Assembly: GCF_001639285.1 (NCBI RefSeq)
Contig: NZ_LWMW01000094.1
Coordinates: forward strand, 1 to 33,708
DNA length: 33,708 nt
Direction of reading: 5' to 3'
Source of the DNA: Methanobrevibacter cuticularis
GTDB taxonomy: Archaea; Methanobacteriota; Methanobacteria; Methanobacteriales; Methanobacteriaceae
In this document: positions 18,466 to 27,704 of the stretch, one piece after another
Numbering within the stretch: position 1 is the stretch's first letter
Layout: every line of letters starts with the position of its first letter
Program-made: the position numbers and the translations under genes
Notes under the pieces: generated by a model
What the model saw: only the letters and a program-made list of their open reading frames with translations
Database searches by the model: none
Told to the model about the DNA's origin: nothing

Positions 18466-20031
18466 TTAATATTTTATATTATATTTAGGACTTATATTAT
18501 TTATTATTTTCAAAATTTCTTCTTTGAGTTCTTTAATTTTTTTATTTTTCAAATCAGATATATTAAAAGTTTCACAATTATCAAAAATACTATCCTCAGA
18601 ATTGAGATTAATTTCAAGTATTGGGCTAAAATCGAAGATTTTATCAAAAATAGCTCTTCCAATTATATCATCTAAACCTTCAGCAAGTTCAATTATAAGA
18701 GAATCTTTAGCTTTAAACCCTTTCTCAACTACTTTATCTAAATCTCCATCAGTGATTCCAATAACAGGAATGCTAAATCTATACAATATATCAGAAGCTA
18801 TAAGCGTAGTATCATCACCAACAGTAACAACTAAATCACAGTTATTTAAATTATAAATATTTTCAGCAGCATGATCTATAAAAGCTATTCTTAAAGAATT
18901 TTCATTTGAAGTATTACCAATCCCTGAAATTTCATTAAAATCACATTTAGAAACAATTCTAGGGTTTGGTTTAAATTTTCTAAGAAGTCCTGTTTTAACA
19001 ATAGCTTTAGAAATATTAACAGACCCTAATTTTTCAACACCATGAGGTTTGATAATTCCTCCAATGATATCAACGATGCGACCATTTTTAGATACAATAG
19101 ATACATTTTCAGATGTAGATTTTCCAATGACAACACCATTAACAAAAATATTCTCATTAGGACTAACACCATATATCTTTCTTATTTTTTCACCAGAATT
19201 AGAAGTAGAACTAGTAACACCCAGTACATCAGAATCAGAGGATAAATCATCATTAATCAACATGTGAGAACTAGAAGCTGAGCTACCACCATTAATTACA
19301 TCAGAATCAGAGACTGAATCATCGCTAATCGACATATTAGAATTAGAAACTGAGCCATTAATATCATTTAAATATGAATCTGAAATTTGATTATCATCCA
19401 ACACTACACCAGATTGAGAAACTTCATTATCATCAATATCAGTTATAGCTACATCTGAATCTTGGATTGAATCACCATTGAATGTTATATCCAATTCATT
19501 GTCTATTTCATCTGAAAAATATTTTTTTATTATTGTTTTAGGATCTAACACTTTCAAATTTAATAATTTAGCTATTTTATCTGTTAGTTCTGATAGTTCT
19601 CCATTCCATTGAATTACACTCCCATCAACTTCTCCCGGCCTTTCAACTTGAATAAAAGGGATAGTGCTATGAGTATCATGATTGAAATTCCTGGACAATC
19701 TGTCCTTAGTGAATATATCATTTGATTCTAAAAAAGAATTTTTAAAAACTTTAAACCCAAAAGTATGACCTGTTATAGAAGATTTTCCATAGTTCAATAA
19801 GAAAATCACATCAACTTCTTCTTCCTTAAATAGACTTACAGATTCACTAGGTAGAAGTTTAAAAGATATATCGATTATTTTCTCCATTGAGGCATCAATA
19901 ACAGCAGTTCTGCCCATAGTTCCACCTAATCTAGATTTAACATCTCCAAAATTGGATAATAAACTGATGATTTTACAAGCACATCCTGAATCAATTATAT
20001 TAGGTCCATGAACCACAATTCCAATTTTCAT
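18466..20031 (-). CDS. DUF2117 family protein with a Ser/Asp-rich insertion
   Basis: A 521-residue methanogen protein matching the DUF2117 family as I know it; function is unknown. The N-terminal domain (1 to about 175) starts [16 protein letters not shown] and has Cys17 and Cys19. The C-terminal domain (about 285-521) contains the KPHGVEKLG and [16 protein letters not shown] segments, the second resembling a TOPRIM- or NAD-kinase-like GDDTT loop. Between them, about 181-283 is a low-complexity acidic stretch with repeated SDSDV and SISDDSVSD, which looks like a flexible linker. GTGAT precedes the start. It lies between nob1 and mmp2 on the same strand. Confidence 0.65.
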   Translation of the reverse strand: MKIGIVVHGPNIIDSGCACKIISLLSNFGDVKSRLGGTMGRTAVIDASMEKIIDISFKLLPSESVSLFKEEEVDVIFLLNYGKSSITGHTFGFKVFKNSFLESNDIFTKDRLSRNFNHDTHSTIPFIQVERPGEVDGSVIQWNGELSELTDKIAKLLNLKVLDPKTIIKKYFSDEIDNELDITFNGDSIQDSDVAITDIDDNEVSQSGVVLDDNQISDSYLNDINGSVSNSNMSISDDSVSDSDVINGGSSASSSHMLINDDLSSDSDVLGVTSSTSNSGEKIRKIYGVSPNENIFVNGVVIGKSTSENVSIVSKNGRIVDIIGGIIKPHGVEKLGSVNISKAIVKTGLLRKFKPNPRIVSKCDFNEISGIGNTSNENSLRIAFIDHAAENIYNLNNCDLVVTVGDDTTLIASDILYRFSIPVIGITDGDLDKVVEKGFKAKDSLIIELAEGLDDIIGRAIFDKIFDFSPILEINLNSEDSIFDNCETFNISDLKNKKIKELKEEILKIINNISPKYNIKY

Positions 20032-20116
20032 AAAGTATCACTACTACATATTAATAAATTGACATTCATTCTTAATAAATAACCATTCACTCTTTTAATT
20101 AAAATTTAATATATTA

Positions 20117-20390
20117 ATGAAACTAATAATTAATATAGTAATTAAATTAATCTAATTAATTAAAATATAGTAATTAATATAGTAATTAAGTTAATCTAAT
20201 TAATTAAAATATAGTAATTAGTATAGTAATTAAATTAATCTAATAATTAATATAGTAATTAAGTTAATCTAATTAATTAAAATATAGTAATTAATATAGT
20301 AATTAAGTTAATCTAATTATATTAATATAGTAATTAATATAGTAATTAAGTTAATCTAATTATATTAATATAGTAATTAATATAGTACTT
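20117..20390. repeat. Tandem repeats between nob1 and the DUF2117 gene
   Basis: Five to six imperfect units of about 40-50 bp made of TAATATAGTAATTAAGTTAATC-like segments (alternating TAATTAA and ATATAGTAA words). The spacer has no gene. Confidence 0.8.
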
Positions 20391-20461
20391 AACAGTTACT
20401 AATTATTGGTAAATAATAACTAGTAACTAATAAATTAATAATTAGCTATTTATTATTTTAT

Positions 20462-20968
20462 TCAATCTTTCTTTATTCGTTTTTTAAATATTTTAGAGCC
20501 ACAAATTTCACAATCATCCCAAGAATAGCTATCTGGATATTCTTTTTTGCAGCCCTCACAAGTTTTCTTCCAATTGTAGATTCCTTTTATTCCTTCAGTT
20601 AAAATACTCTTATAAGGAATTTTTAATATTTTAAGAACATTTTGTATAGAATAATCATCAGTAATTACTTCAACATTTTTTTTTTCATTAAAAAATTCGA
20701 TAGCTAATGCAATGAGCTTTTTATCAGGCATTGAAAGTCTCAAAATGTCCCCAGAATTTGAAATAATAGATTCCAAAGATTTTATTCCCTCTGAACTTGG
20801 TTCTTTTATAAAGAGTTTTCCATTATTTATAGCTTCATCAAAGATTAATTTAGACTTTAAATCTTTTACTTCTTCACTTATTTCAGAAATTGTAAAATTT
20901 AAAGAATTTTGAATGTCAAAGCCTCCAATGAAAGCAGAAGCATCTAAAATATAATAAATTTCTCCCAT
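20462..20968 (-). CDS. nob1: Endoribonuclease Nob1 (PIN domain plus zinc ribbon)
   Basis: A 168-residue archaeal Nob1, the nuclease that cleaves the 3' end of the pre-16S rRNA in small-subunit maturation. The PIN domain acidic residues are visible: Asp9 (YILDASAF), Glu32/Glu33 (SEISEEV), Asp82 (MPDKKLIALAI) and Asp104/Asp105 (ITDDYSIQN). The C-terminal zinc ribbon is CEGC (137-140) and CEIC (153-156). Length is typical of the archaeal proteins. The ATG at 20968 has no ribosome site, so the mRNA may be leaderless. It is the first gene of the minus-strand core block. Confidence 0.93.
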   Translation of the reverse strand: MGEIYYILDASAFIGGFDIQNSLNFTISEISEEVKDLKSKLIFDEAINNGKLFIKEPSSEGIKSLESIISNSGDILRLSMPDKKLIALAIEFFNEKKNVEVITDDYSIQNVLKILKIPYKSILTEGIKGIYNWKKTCEGCKKEYPDSYSWDDCEICGSKIFKKRIKKD

Positions 20969-21338
20969 AGTTATAATTAGATAATTAAATTAATAAAGTT
21001 ATTCTAAGTATTACTAAAGAAATAAATGAGACCATTATTAATTTTTTTCTAAAGTTATAACAAATTTTATTAATGTCTTTTAAAAATATCATACTCTTTA
21101 GAAATCTTAGTTAAATAGATTTAGTAAATTTTAATACATTTTTTAAACAATCAATATTAATAAGAAGATTAGATAAACTAAAAAGAATAAATGGTTGATT
21201 AAGATAATATAAAAAATATTTTCAAAAAAATGGTTGAAACTCTTTAAATTAGGAAAATAAATGAAATTAAGAGAAATTAATGTTAAAAAACTGCAAATAG
21301 CTATTTTATTTACTATACATAAACTTTATAAGTAAAGA
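20969..21338. other. Intergenic region between nob1 and the small RNA
   Basis: No gene is visible. The region must contain the minus-strand promoter of nob1. One exact AATAGCTATT palindrome lies at 21296-21305. Confidence 0.5.
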
Positions 21339-21348
21339 CTTATATATT
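21339..21348 (+). promoter_or_regulatory. Strong archaeal TATA box for the small RNA
   Basis: CTTATATATT is an almost ideal archaeal TATA box, with an A-rich TFB element (GTAAAGA) just before it. A start about 25 bases downstream would fall near 21360-21370, at the 5' arm of the RNA hairpin. Confidence 0.6.
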
Positions 21349-21358
21349 AATTAATCGA

Positions 21359-21450
21359 AGGGTAGGGTCTTATCTTAACTCTTATTATCATGAAAAAAAT
21401 TGGCATTGAATCCGCCTCCAATCCAATTTTGGTCCCTACCCTCCTCACTA
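21359..21450 (+). ncRNA. Putative structured small RNA with C-rich loops
   Basis: A closing stem of 8 perfect pairs joins GGGTAGGG (21360-21367) to CCCTACCC (21434-21441). Inside is a long pyrimidine/A-rich single-stranded 5' part and a second hairpin: AAAATTGG, a bulged C and ATTG pair with CAAT and CCAATTTT around a 10-base loop AATCCGCCTC. The tail reads CCTCCTCAC and then becomes T-rich, as for an archaeal terminator. The loop and tail carry CCTCC, complementary to Shine-Dalgarno sequences. There is no ORF, no C/D or H/ACA box set and no tRNA fold. The structure and promoter are seen; a regulatory RNA role is inference. Confidence 0.6.
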
Positions 21451-21758
21451 TTCTTTATTTATTTTCTAAAATAGCTAATATAAACTAAACAAATAGTTAT
21501 TACTTTTATTTTAAAAATTTACATTATATTAAAATATTTCATTCAAATAAAAGGATTTTCATGAACTTTTACCTAATAATATTCAATTCATCCTAAAAAT
21601 ATTTTAATTAATAAATAAACATTTAGATTTCTAATAAAAATGATTAATTCATTTTTAAAAGCTTTTATTTTTAAATCAAAGATTAATAGTATTAAGAATA
21701 TCACTAATAAGTAATAATACTAAAAATATCACTGATAGGTATACATTACCTAAAGCAT

Positions 21759-21900
21759 AATAGCTATTTAGTAAGTTCATAATAGCTATTTAGTAAGTTC
21801 ATAATAGCTATTTAGTAAGTTCATAATAGCTATTTAGTAAGTTCATAATAGCTATTTAGTAAGTTCATAATAGCTATTTAGTAAGTTCATAATAGCTATT
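21759..21900. repeat. Tandem repeat array, 22-bp unit built on AATAGCTATT
   Basis: Six perfect 22-bp units and one further palindrome, starting at 21759, 21781, 21803, 21825, 21847, 21869 and 21891. Each unit begins with the palindrome AATAGCTATT followed by TAGTAAGTTCAT. The array is about 170 bases upstream of moaB, so it could serve as a set of protein-binding sites. The rest of 21451-22068 has no gene. Confidence 0.95.
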
Positions 21901-22068
21901 TGAAAAATAAAAAATTACTATGTAAAAATTTAAATAATTTAAAAATTTAATAAATAATATACAAATAACTTATTATTTTAGAAAACAAACATCAATTAAT
22001 AATTTAACAAATTATAAAATGCTAAGAATCGATTCAATTCGTGAATTACTATTTAAGGTGAATTAACT

Positions 22069-22590
22069 ATGATAAGTGAAACAGTAGAAGAACATAGAAA
22101 AAATTCTTCAGAAAATATATCTTGTGGTGTTATTACTCTAAGTGATACAAAATACAGAGATTTACAAAATAATGAAAAAACAGACACTTCTGGAGAATAT
22201 CTATTCACTGAATTAAAGAAAAATTACGAAGTGAGTGACTATCAAATAATCCCTGATGAAAGTGATATCTTATTAAAAACTATTGAAAATATGATTAATC
22301 AAGAAATAGATGTAATTTTTACAACTGGCGGAACTGGAATTGGAAGTAGGGACATAACTATTGAAACAATTAAACCTTTATTTGAAAAACAATTAGATGG
22401 TTTTGGAGAGATATTTAGAGCTAAGACCTATGAAATCTTAGGATCTGCAGCTATTCTTTCAAGAGCTACAGCTGGAAGTTACAAAGACGCATTAATATTT
22501 TCAATGCCAGGATCCCCAAATGCTGTAAAGTTAGGGGTAAGCATTGTTATTGATGAATTACAACATCTAGTGAAACATTTGAAAGAATAG
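22069..22590 (+). CDS. moaB: Molybdopterin adenylyltransferase family protein MoaB/MogA
   Basis: A 173-residue MoaB/MogA-type enzyme that adenylates molybdopterin before metal insertion. In methanogens this cofactor (Mo or W) serves formylmethanofuran dehydrogenase and formate dehydrogenase. Motifs are TTGGTGIGSRD at 85-95 (Asp95), SRATAG at 131-136 and MPGSPNAV at 146-153, all at the expected spacing. The length is typical. AAGGTGA about 10 bases upstream supports this ATG. It stands alone on the plus strand. An exact AATAGCTATT overlaps its stop codon (22586-22595). Confidence 0.92.
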   Translation: MISETVEEHRKNSSENISCGVITLSDTKYRDLQNNEKTDTSGEYLFTELKKNYEVSDYQIIPDESDILLKTIENMINQEIDVIFTTGGTGIGSRDITIETIKPLFEKQLDGFGEIFRAKTYEILGSAAILSRATAGSYKDALIFSMPGSPNAVKLGVSIVIDELQHLVKHLKE

Positions 22591-22817
22591 CTATTTTTAA
22601 TTTATTTTCAAAATTTAAGAATTTTTCTAGAAATACTATAAGATTTCTTTTTATTTTATCTTTTCATATTCATCATCCATATTTACTTATGATTTTTTAT
22701 TTTATCTAATTTTATATCATTGATAATTCCTATAACCCCAAAAAGATACTATTTTTAATTTTTCTTATTTTTTATTAATTATTTGTGAATACGAACATTA
22801 TATAAATTTACATGAAA

Positions 22818-22845
22818 TTTAGGTATGCCTAAAAATATATATATG
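22818..22845 (+). promoter_or_regulatory. Palindromic operator-like site next to the TATA box of the second adhesin gene
   Basis: TTTAGG-TATG-CCTAAA at 22818-22833 is followed directly by AAATATATATAT, a probable TATA box. The half-site and spacing resemble DtxR/IdeR-type metal-repressor boxes (TTAGG-N4-CCTAA). The predicted start near 22868 leaves a leader of about 170 bases, which contains a hairpin TTAAGAAT-GAAG-ATTCTTAA at 22906-22925. Regulator identity is inference. Confidence 0.45.
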
Positions 22846-23037
22846 ATTAATATAAATTAAAATTAATGATAGTAAATCATCTTTTAATTTATTAATTGAT
22901 CATTTTTAAGAATGAAGATTCTTAAGAAAAATGCAAACTATTCTGAATTTTATTAAAAATTAGAATTGTCCTTTGTTGATTTATTATCAGATATAAAAAT
23001 TTGAAAAATGAAAATTAAAAATCAAAAGAGGAATAAA

Positions 23038-25788
23038 ATGAAAAAAAAGCAAATTTTAGTTGCAATATCCCTAAGCTTGATATTTTTCTCTATGCTAAGT
23101 GGTATTTCAGCGGCTAATGAAATAAATATAGATCTCAATGATATAACAATTGAAAATATAGCTAATTTCTTCTTAGGAACCTATCAAATAAATGGTAATT
23201 ATATAGATGATGGAGATTCAATCTCATTTAAAGAAGGAAATTATCTAGGTCTAAATTTGATAATTAACAAAGCAGTTAATTTAACCACTGAAGGAATTGT
23301 GAAGTTTATAGGAAATGGGGGAAATGGACTCACAATAAATAGTTCTAATGTAAATGTTACTGGCTTTGAACTATCTAACTACACCACAGGTATCTATGTA
23401 AATTCATCAGATAATGTAACTTTAAATGAAAATAAAGTTGAAAATAGTAAAAGTCATGCAATATATGTAGAAAAAGCAAACAATGCTAAAATAACTAATA
23501 ATACTGTAGAAAACAATGGAAATAGCACAAATACAAGAGCAATATTTTTACAGCAATCTAATAATTCAGTTGTAGAGAAAAATATCGTTAAAAATAATTC
23601 AGGGAGAGGAATCTATGTCAATGGATCTAAAGGAGTAGAGGTAAAAGAGAACGTCGTAACAGACAACAAACAATACGGAATATATGTAGCACTATCAGAA
23701 AATATAGAAATAAACGATAATATAGCAAACAACAACAACCAATCAGGAATATTAACCGCACACAACAACGGACCAATAAAAATAGACAACAACATAGCAC
23801 AAAATAATGCAGAAAATGGAATATTCATACACGATACTGCAAACGTCACGATAACCAACAACAAAGTAAATAACAACCCTAAATACGGAATATTCTTAAA
23901 TGGAGAAGGCACAACAAACGCAAAAATATCAAACAACATAATAACCAACAACAACATAGGAATAAGAACAGAAGGGGAAATAATAGGATACGACGGACCA
24001 ATAAACCTAGAAATAAGCAACAACATAATATCAAATAACCTACAACAAGGAATATACCTCGACATGAACCAAAACACACTCATAAAAAACAATCTCATAA
24101 CTGGAAACAAAAACCACGGAATATACATACAAAGATCAAACAACACACAAATAATCAACAATTTAGTAGACAACAACGGAAATTCCACCTCCACAAGAGC
24201 AATATACATACAAATGTGCCTCGATGCCCTAGTATCTGAAAATATTGTAACCAACAACTCAGGAAGAGGAATCTACATAAACGGCACCAACAGAGCACAA
24301 ATAACAAACAACCAAGTAAAAAACAACAAACAATACGGAATATATGTAGCACTATCAGAAAACATAGAAATAAATGCTAACACTGCAAACTACAATACAT
24401 TATCTGGAATAATAATAGCACATGGCGAATCAACAGTCATAACAAACAACATAGCAAACTACAATGAAGTAAATGGAATATATTTACATGATGCTGCAGG
24501 GATAATCATAGCTAACAACCAAGCAAATAATAATAAGCAATATGGAATCTACCTACAAGGAGGATCAGACAATGCAACAATAACAAAAAATACAGCAAAT
24601 AACAATAATTATGGAATATATATAGAAGGAGTAGGAACATTTGAACCTGGAGCAGAAAATACAAAAATAGATAGTAATGTTGCAAATAATAACACGATAA
24701 ATGGAATATATTTAGATGATACAAAAAACACCCAGATAACTAATAATAAAATAACTAGTAGTGGAAATCATGGAATATTAATAAAAAATTCAAGTAAGTA
24801 TCAATTACTAAATAATACCCTAAGTAAAAACAAAGCCAAAGGAATATATTTAGAAGATTCAAATGAAGGAAAAATATCAAAAAACATTATAGATAACAAT
24901 GCAAATGAAGGAATTTATTTAAATAAAACTAGAAATGTAGAATTAATTGCTAACACTCTTAATAGAAACGAAAATAGTGGAATATTTGTAATAAATTCAA
25001 CTAATGTAACTATAGCTCAAAACACTGCAACCAATAATAGACAACATGGAATATCTGTATTAATGTCAAATAATACAATAATCACCAAAAATAATGTAGG
25101 AAATAATGAATTATCTGGAATATCATTAATTCATGGAGTTAAAGCAAGTTTAAACAATAACACAGTTACTAATAATAAAGAAAACGGAATTTTCATATAT
25201 GAAACTCCAAATGCAATTGTAAATAATAATAAAATAACTGATAATCTTAAATATGGAATACAAATTGAAAAATCTAAAAGCGTCACAATGAATAATAATA
25301 AAGTCAATAATAATCTATATGGAATATATTTAGATAAATCCGACAATGCAATATTGAAACATAATACAATAAATAAAAACAAAAAATCAGGAGTGTATAT
25401 AAATTCAAATAATGTCAAATTAGAAACAAACATTATTACTAACAATAATATTGGAATATCCAATATAGGAAAAAACAATAATTTGATAAACAATAAAATC
25501 AGCAAGAATAACTATGGAATATACAATAAGATAAACAAAGTTCAAATAATTAATAATCAGATCTATAAAAACAAAAACGGAATTTACAACAAAGGAAAAT
25601 CAAGCAAAATACAAGGTAATAAAATAACATACAATACAAAATATGGAATATATAATTCAGGAAAATCAACTAAAATAATCAAAAATACAATAACAAAAAA
25701 TAAATATGGAGTAATTTATTTGAAAAAAACCAGTTCTTTTAAATCTAATAACATAAATAAGAACAAAAAGAATTTAGTTAGAAAATAG
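23038..25788 (+). CDS. Adhesin-like secreted protein with NosD-like parallel beta-helix, no anchor
   Basis: A 916-residue protein. I chose the ATG at 23038 because AGAGG lies 8 bases upstream and it gives a clean signal peptide (MKKKQILVAISLSLIFF, cleavage after ISA). An in-frame ATG at 23008 lacks both. Nearly the whole mature chain is made of about 22-residue beta-helix turns with GIY and NNxxxN motifs, as in NosD/PbH1 carbohydrate-binding or sugar-hydrolase-like proteins. A block of about 220 residues is duplicated (NGNSTNTRAI near 170 and NGNSTSTRAI near 390, each followed by QYGIYVALSENIEIN). There is no transmembrane helix or wall spacer; the end is Lys-rich (NKNKKNLVRK). Asn codons are AAC-rich from about 23640 to 24360 and AAT-rich elsewhere. 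Confidence 0.85.
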   Translation: MKKKQILVAISLSLIFFSMLSGISAANEINIDLNDITIENIANFFLGTYQINGNYIDDGDSISFKEGNYLGLNLIINKAVNLTTEGIVKFIGNGGNGLTINSSNVNVTGFELSNYTTGIYVNSSDNVTLNENKVENSKSHAIYVEKANNAKITNNTVENNGNSTNTRAIFLQQSNNSVVEKNIVKNNSGRGIYVNGSKGVEVKENVVTDNKQYGIYVALSENIEINDNIANNNNQSGILTAHNNGPIKIDNNIAQNNAENGIFIHDTANVTITNNKVNNNPKYGIFLNGEGTTNAKISNNIITNNNIGIRTEGEIIGYDGPINLEISNNIISNNLQQGIYLDMNQNTLIKNNLITGNKNHGIYIQRSNNTQIINNLVDNNGNSTSTRAIYIQMCLDALVSENIVTNNSGRGIYINGTNRAQITNNQVKNNKQYGIYVALSENIEINANTANYNTLSGIIIAHGESTVITNNIANYNEVNGIYLHDAAGIIIANNQANNNKQYGIYLQGGSDNATITKNTANNNNYGIYIEGVGTFEPGAENTKIDSNVANNNTINGIYLDDTKNTQITNNKITSSGNHGILIKNSSKYQLLNNTLSKNKAKGIYLEDSNEGKISKNIIDNNANEGIYLNKTRNVELIANTLNRNENSGIFVINSTNVTIAQNTATNNRQHGISVLMSNNTIITKNNVGNNELSGISLIHGVKASLNNNTVTNNKENGIFIYETPNAIVNNNKITDNLKYGIQIEKSKSVTMNNNKVNNNLYGIYLDKSDNAILKHNTINKNKKSGVYINSNNVKLETNIITNNNIGISNIGKNNNLINNKISKNNYGIYNKINKVQIINNQIYKNKNGIYNKGKSSKIQGNKITYNTKYGIYNSGKSTKIIKNTITKNKYGVIYLKKTSSFKSNNINKNKKNLVRK

Positions 25789-25909
25789 ATAATTTTTAAA
25801 AAAACAAAATCGAAAATAATTAAGATTTAATTAGAATAAAGTTTAAAAAAGTAAAATAATAACTCTTTTTTAAATAGTTCTAATTTTTTAATTTTTTTTA
25901 TCTTTTAAA

Positions 25910-26310
25910 CGTCTTAAGCTATTTTTATATTTTAAACTATTTTATATTTTAAGCTATTTTATATTTTAAATTTTAAGATATTTTTATATTTTGAACTATT
26001 TTTATATTTTAAACTATTTTTATATTTTAAATTTTAAGATATTTTTATATTTTAAACTATTTTTATATTTTAAATTTTAAGATATTTTTATATTTTAAAC
26101 TATTTTTATATTTTAAATTTTAAGATATTTTTATATTTTGAACTATTTTTATATTTTAAATTTTAAGATATTTTTATATTTTGAACTATTTTTATATTTT
26201 AATATATTTTTATATTTTAAACTATTTTTATATTTTAAACTATTTTTATATTTTAATATATTTTTATATTTTGAACTATTTTTATATTTTAAACTATTTT
26301 TGATTATTAT
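25910..26310. repeat. Degenerate A+T-rich tandem repeats between adhesin and pyrE
   Basis: Many copies of an approximately 20-bp unit (TATTTTTATATTTTAAACTA), grouped into longer units of about 60 bp. It separates two convergent genes and may act as a terminator or simply be slippage-prone DNA. Phe/Tyr-rich frames through it are artefacts. Confidence 0.85.
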
Positions 26311-26331
26311 GTTTAATATTTTATAAAACAA

Positions 26332-26856
26332 CTAAAAAAATTCAGTTACTGAAATTAAAGGTTCTAAATTGATGTTCTCTTTTTTAAATGAATCAATAGC
26401 TCCTTCTTCCCTATCCACTATTACAAAAGCTCTTTTCACTATTCCCCCGTTATCTTGAATAGCTTTGATAGCTTTGATTAAAGAATTTCCTGTAGTAGTG
26501 ACATCTTCAATAACAACTACATTATCTCCTTTGTGTAATTCTCCTTCGATGAGTTTAGAGGTTCCGTAATCCTTTTTCTCTTTTCTGATCATGAGAAGAG
26601 GAATATTTGCCTGTAAAGAAACAGCTGTAGCTATTGGCACTGCACCAAGAGCAGGTCCAGCCACCTTATCTATCCCAGTACCATCAATAGACTGATAAAT
26701 AAGTTCAGCTATTGTTTTAAGAATATTTGGTTCGGTTATAGCTTTTTTCATATCTATGTAATACTCACTTTTTTTACCAGAGGATAATGTAAAATTACCA
26801 CTTTTAAATACATGATTCTCTTTTAATATATCAATTAAATATTCTTTAGAAGCCAT
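26332..26856 (-). CDS. pyrE: Orotate phosphoribosyltransferase
   Basis: A 174-residue type I phosphoribosyltransferase that joins orotate to PRPP to give OMP in pyrimidine synthesis. The PRPP loop is [13 protein letters not shown] at 113-125. The catalytic flexible loop RKEKKDYGT is at 91-99, and [18 protein letters not shown] (20-37) is the conserved N-terminal orotate-site region. I use the ATG at 26856: GGTG stands about 9 bases upstream and the protein then starts MASKEYL as expected; a 14-residue extension is unlikely. It is probably transcribed alone. Confidence 0.93.
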   Translation of the reverse strand: MASKEYLIDILKENHVFKSGNFTLSSGKKSEYYIDMKKAITEPNILKTIAELIYQSIDGTGIDKVAGPALGAVPIATAVSLQANIPLLMIRKEKKDYGTSKLIEGELHKGDNVVVIEDVTTTGNSLIKAIKAIQDNGGIVKRAFVIVDREEGAIDSFKKENINLEPLISVTEFF

Positions 26857-26880
26857 TTTTAATACACCTATTAAAAAATA

Positions 26881-27050
26881 AACATACAAACCTAACACAA
26901 ATTTCTAACAATAATCAAAACATACAAACCTAACACAAATTTCTAACAATAATCAAAACATACAAACCTAACACAAATTTCTAACAATAATCAAAACATA
27001 CAAACCTAACACAAATTTCTAACAATAATCAAAACATACAAACCTAACAC
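26881..27050. repeat. Tandem repeat array, 38-bp unit
   Basis: Four 38-bp units (26881, 26919, 26957, 26995) and a partial fifth, each starting AACATACAAACCTAACAC. It begins only about 25 bases upstream of the pyrE start, so the pyrE promoter must lie in it or be overlapped by it. Confidence 0.95.
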
Positions 27051-27136
27051 AACACTACTAATATAGAACATCCACCAAAAAGAAGATATTAATAAATAGT
27101 ATAAAGCATTGCTAATCTAAAGAAACTTGACAATTA

Positions 27137-27376
27137 TTAAACATCTGAAAAACTGTCTTTTAAGAGAACCTTATCCCCTATACTCCTAATCCTATCATAA
27201 GGAATGACATCCTCACTTTTAGAAATGTTCAAGGTTTCAGAAAGTCCTCCTTTCTTTAAAATCAAAGACTCAATTTCTTTAGTATCATCATCAAATTCAA
27301 CATCAGCTATTTTACCAATTATAGAAGCTTCTGTATTAACAACCTCTTTCCCAACGAGATCTTTAACTATCTTCAT
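27137..27376 (-). CDS. PRC-barrel domain protein
   Basis: A 79-residue stand-alone PRC-barrel protein. KIVKDLVGKEVVNTEASIIGKIADVEFDDD (first strands) and DVIPYDRIRSIGDKVLLKD (last strands) match this small beta-barrel, found in RimM, photosynthetic reaction centres and many archaeal single-domain proteins, where it mediates protein or RNA contacts. The precise role of the stand-alone archaeal form is unknown. I choose the ATG at 27376, which has an excellent ribosome site (AAGGAGGT) 7 bases upstream; an upstream frame extension has none. Such a strong site suggests high expression. Confidence 0.85.
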   Translation of the reverse strand: MKIVKDLVGKEVVNTEASIIGKIADVEFDDDTKEIESLILKKGGLSETLNISKSEDVIPYDRIRSIGDKVLLKDSFSDV

Positions 27377-27704
27377 GATTATTACCTCCTTATAAAATTC
27401 AATACTAATCCAATACATTATATAATCATTATTAACTATAATCATATTAATAAATCAATTAATCATTATAATATTTGTTTTTTTAAATATTTAATATTTT
27501 TTAAATATTTAATATTATATGATATTGATAATTAATTTATAAATTTCATTTTAAAAATATTTAACAATTTTCTAGCTTCATTTCTATTTATAAATGAATA
27601 GTTAAAAATTAACATAATAATAAAATAGAATTAGAAAGTTAGAAATCAATAAAATACAAAAAATAAATGATAAAGATTTCAACTGGAATAACAGCAAATA
27701 GCCA

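Noticed and set aside
21359..21450. A tRNA or an H/ACA or C/D guide RNA
   Set aside because: No T-arm, D-arm and anticodon arrangement fits; there are no C or D boxes; and the stem lacks an ACA at the right place and a pseudouridylation pocket.
21759..21900. Regular repeats of 22 bp that could suggest a CRISPR array
   Set aside because: Units follow each other without unique spacers, and no cas genes are present. The same holds for the other tandem arrays in the window.
23613..24352. Long minus-strand frames opposite the second adhesin gene
   Set aside because: They are antisense shadows of Asn-rich codons, with hydrophobic Leu/Cys/Phe-rich artefact proteins.
26138..26331. Phe/Tyr- and Lys/Tyr-rich frames on both strands
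   Set aside because: Both are produced by the degenerate A+T repeat between the second adhesin gene and pyrE.
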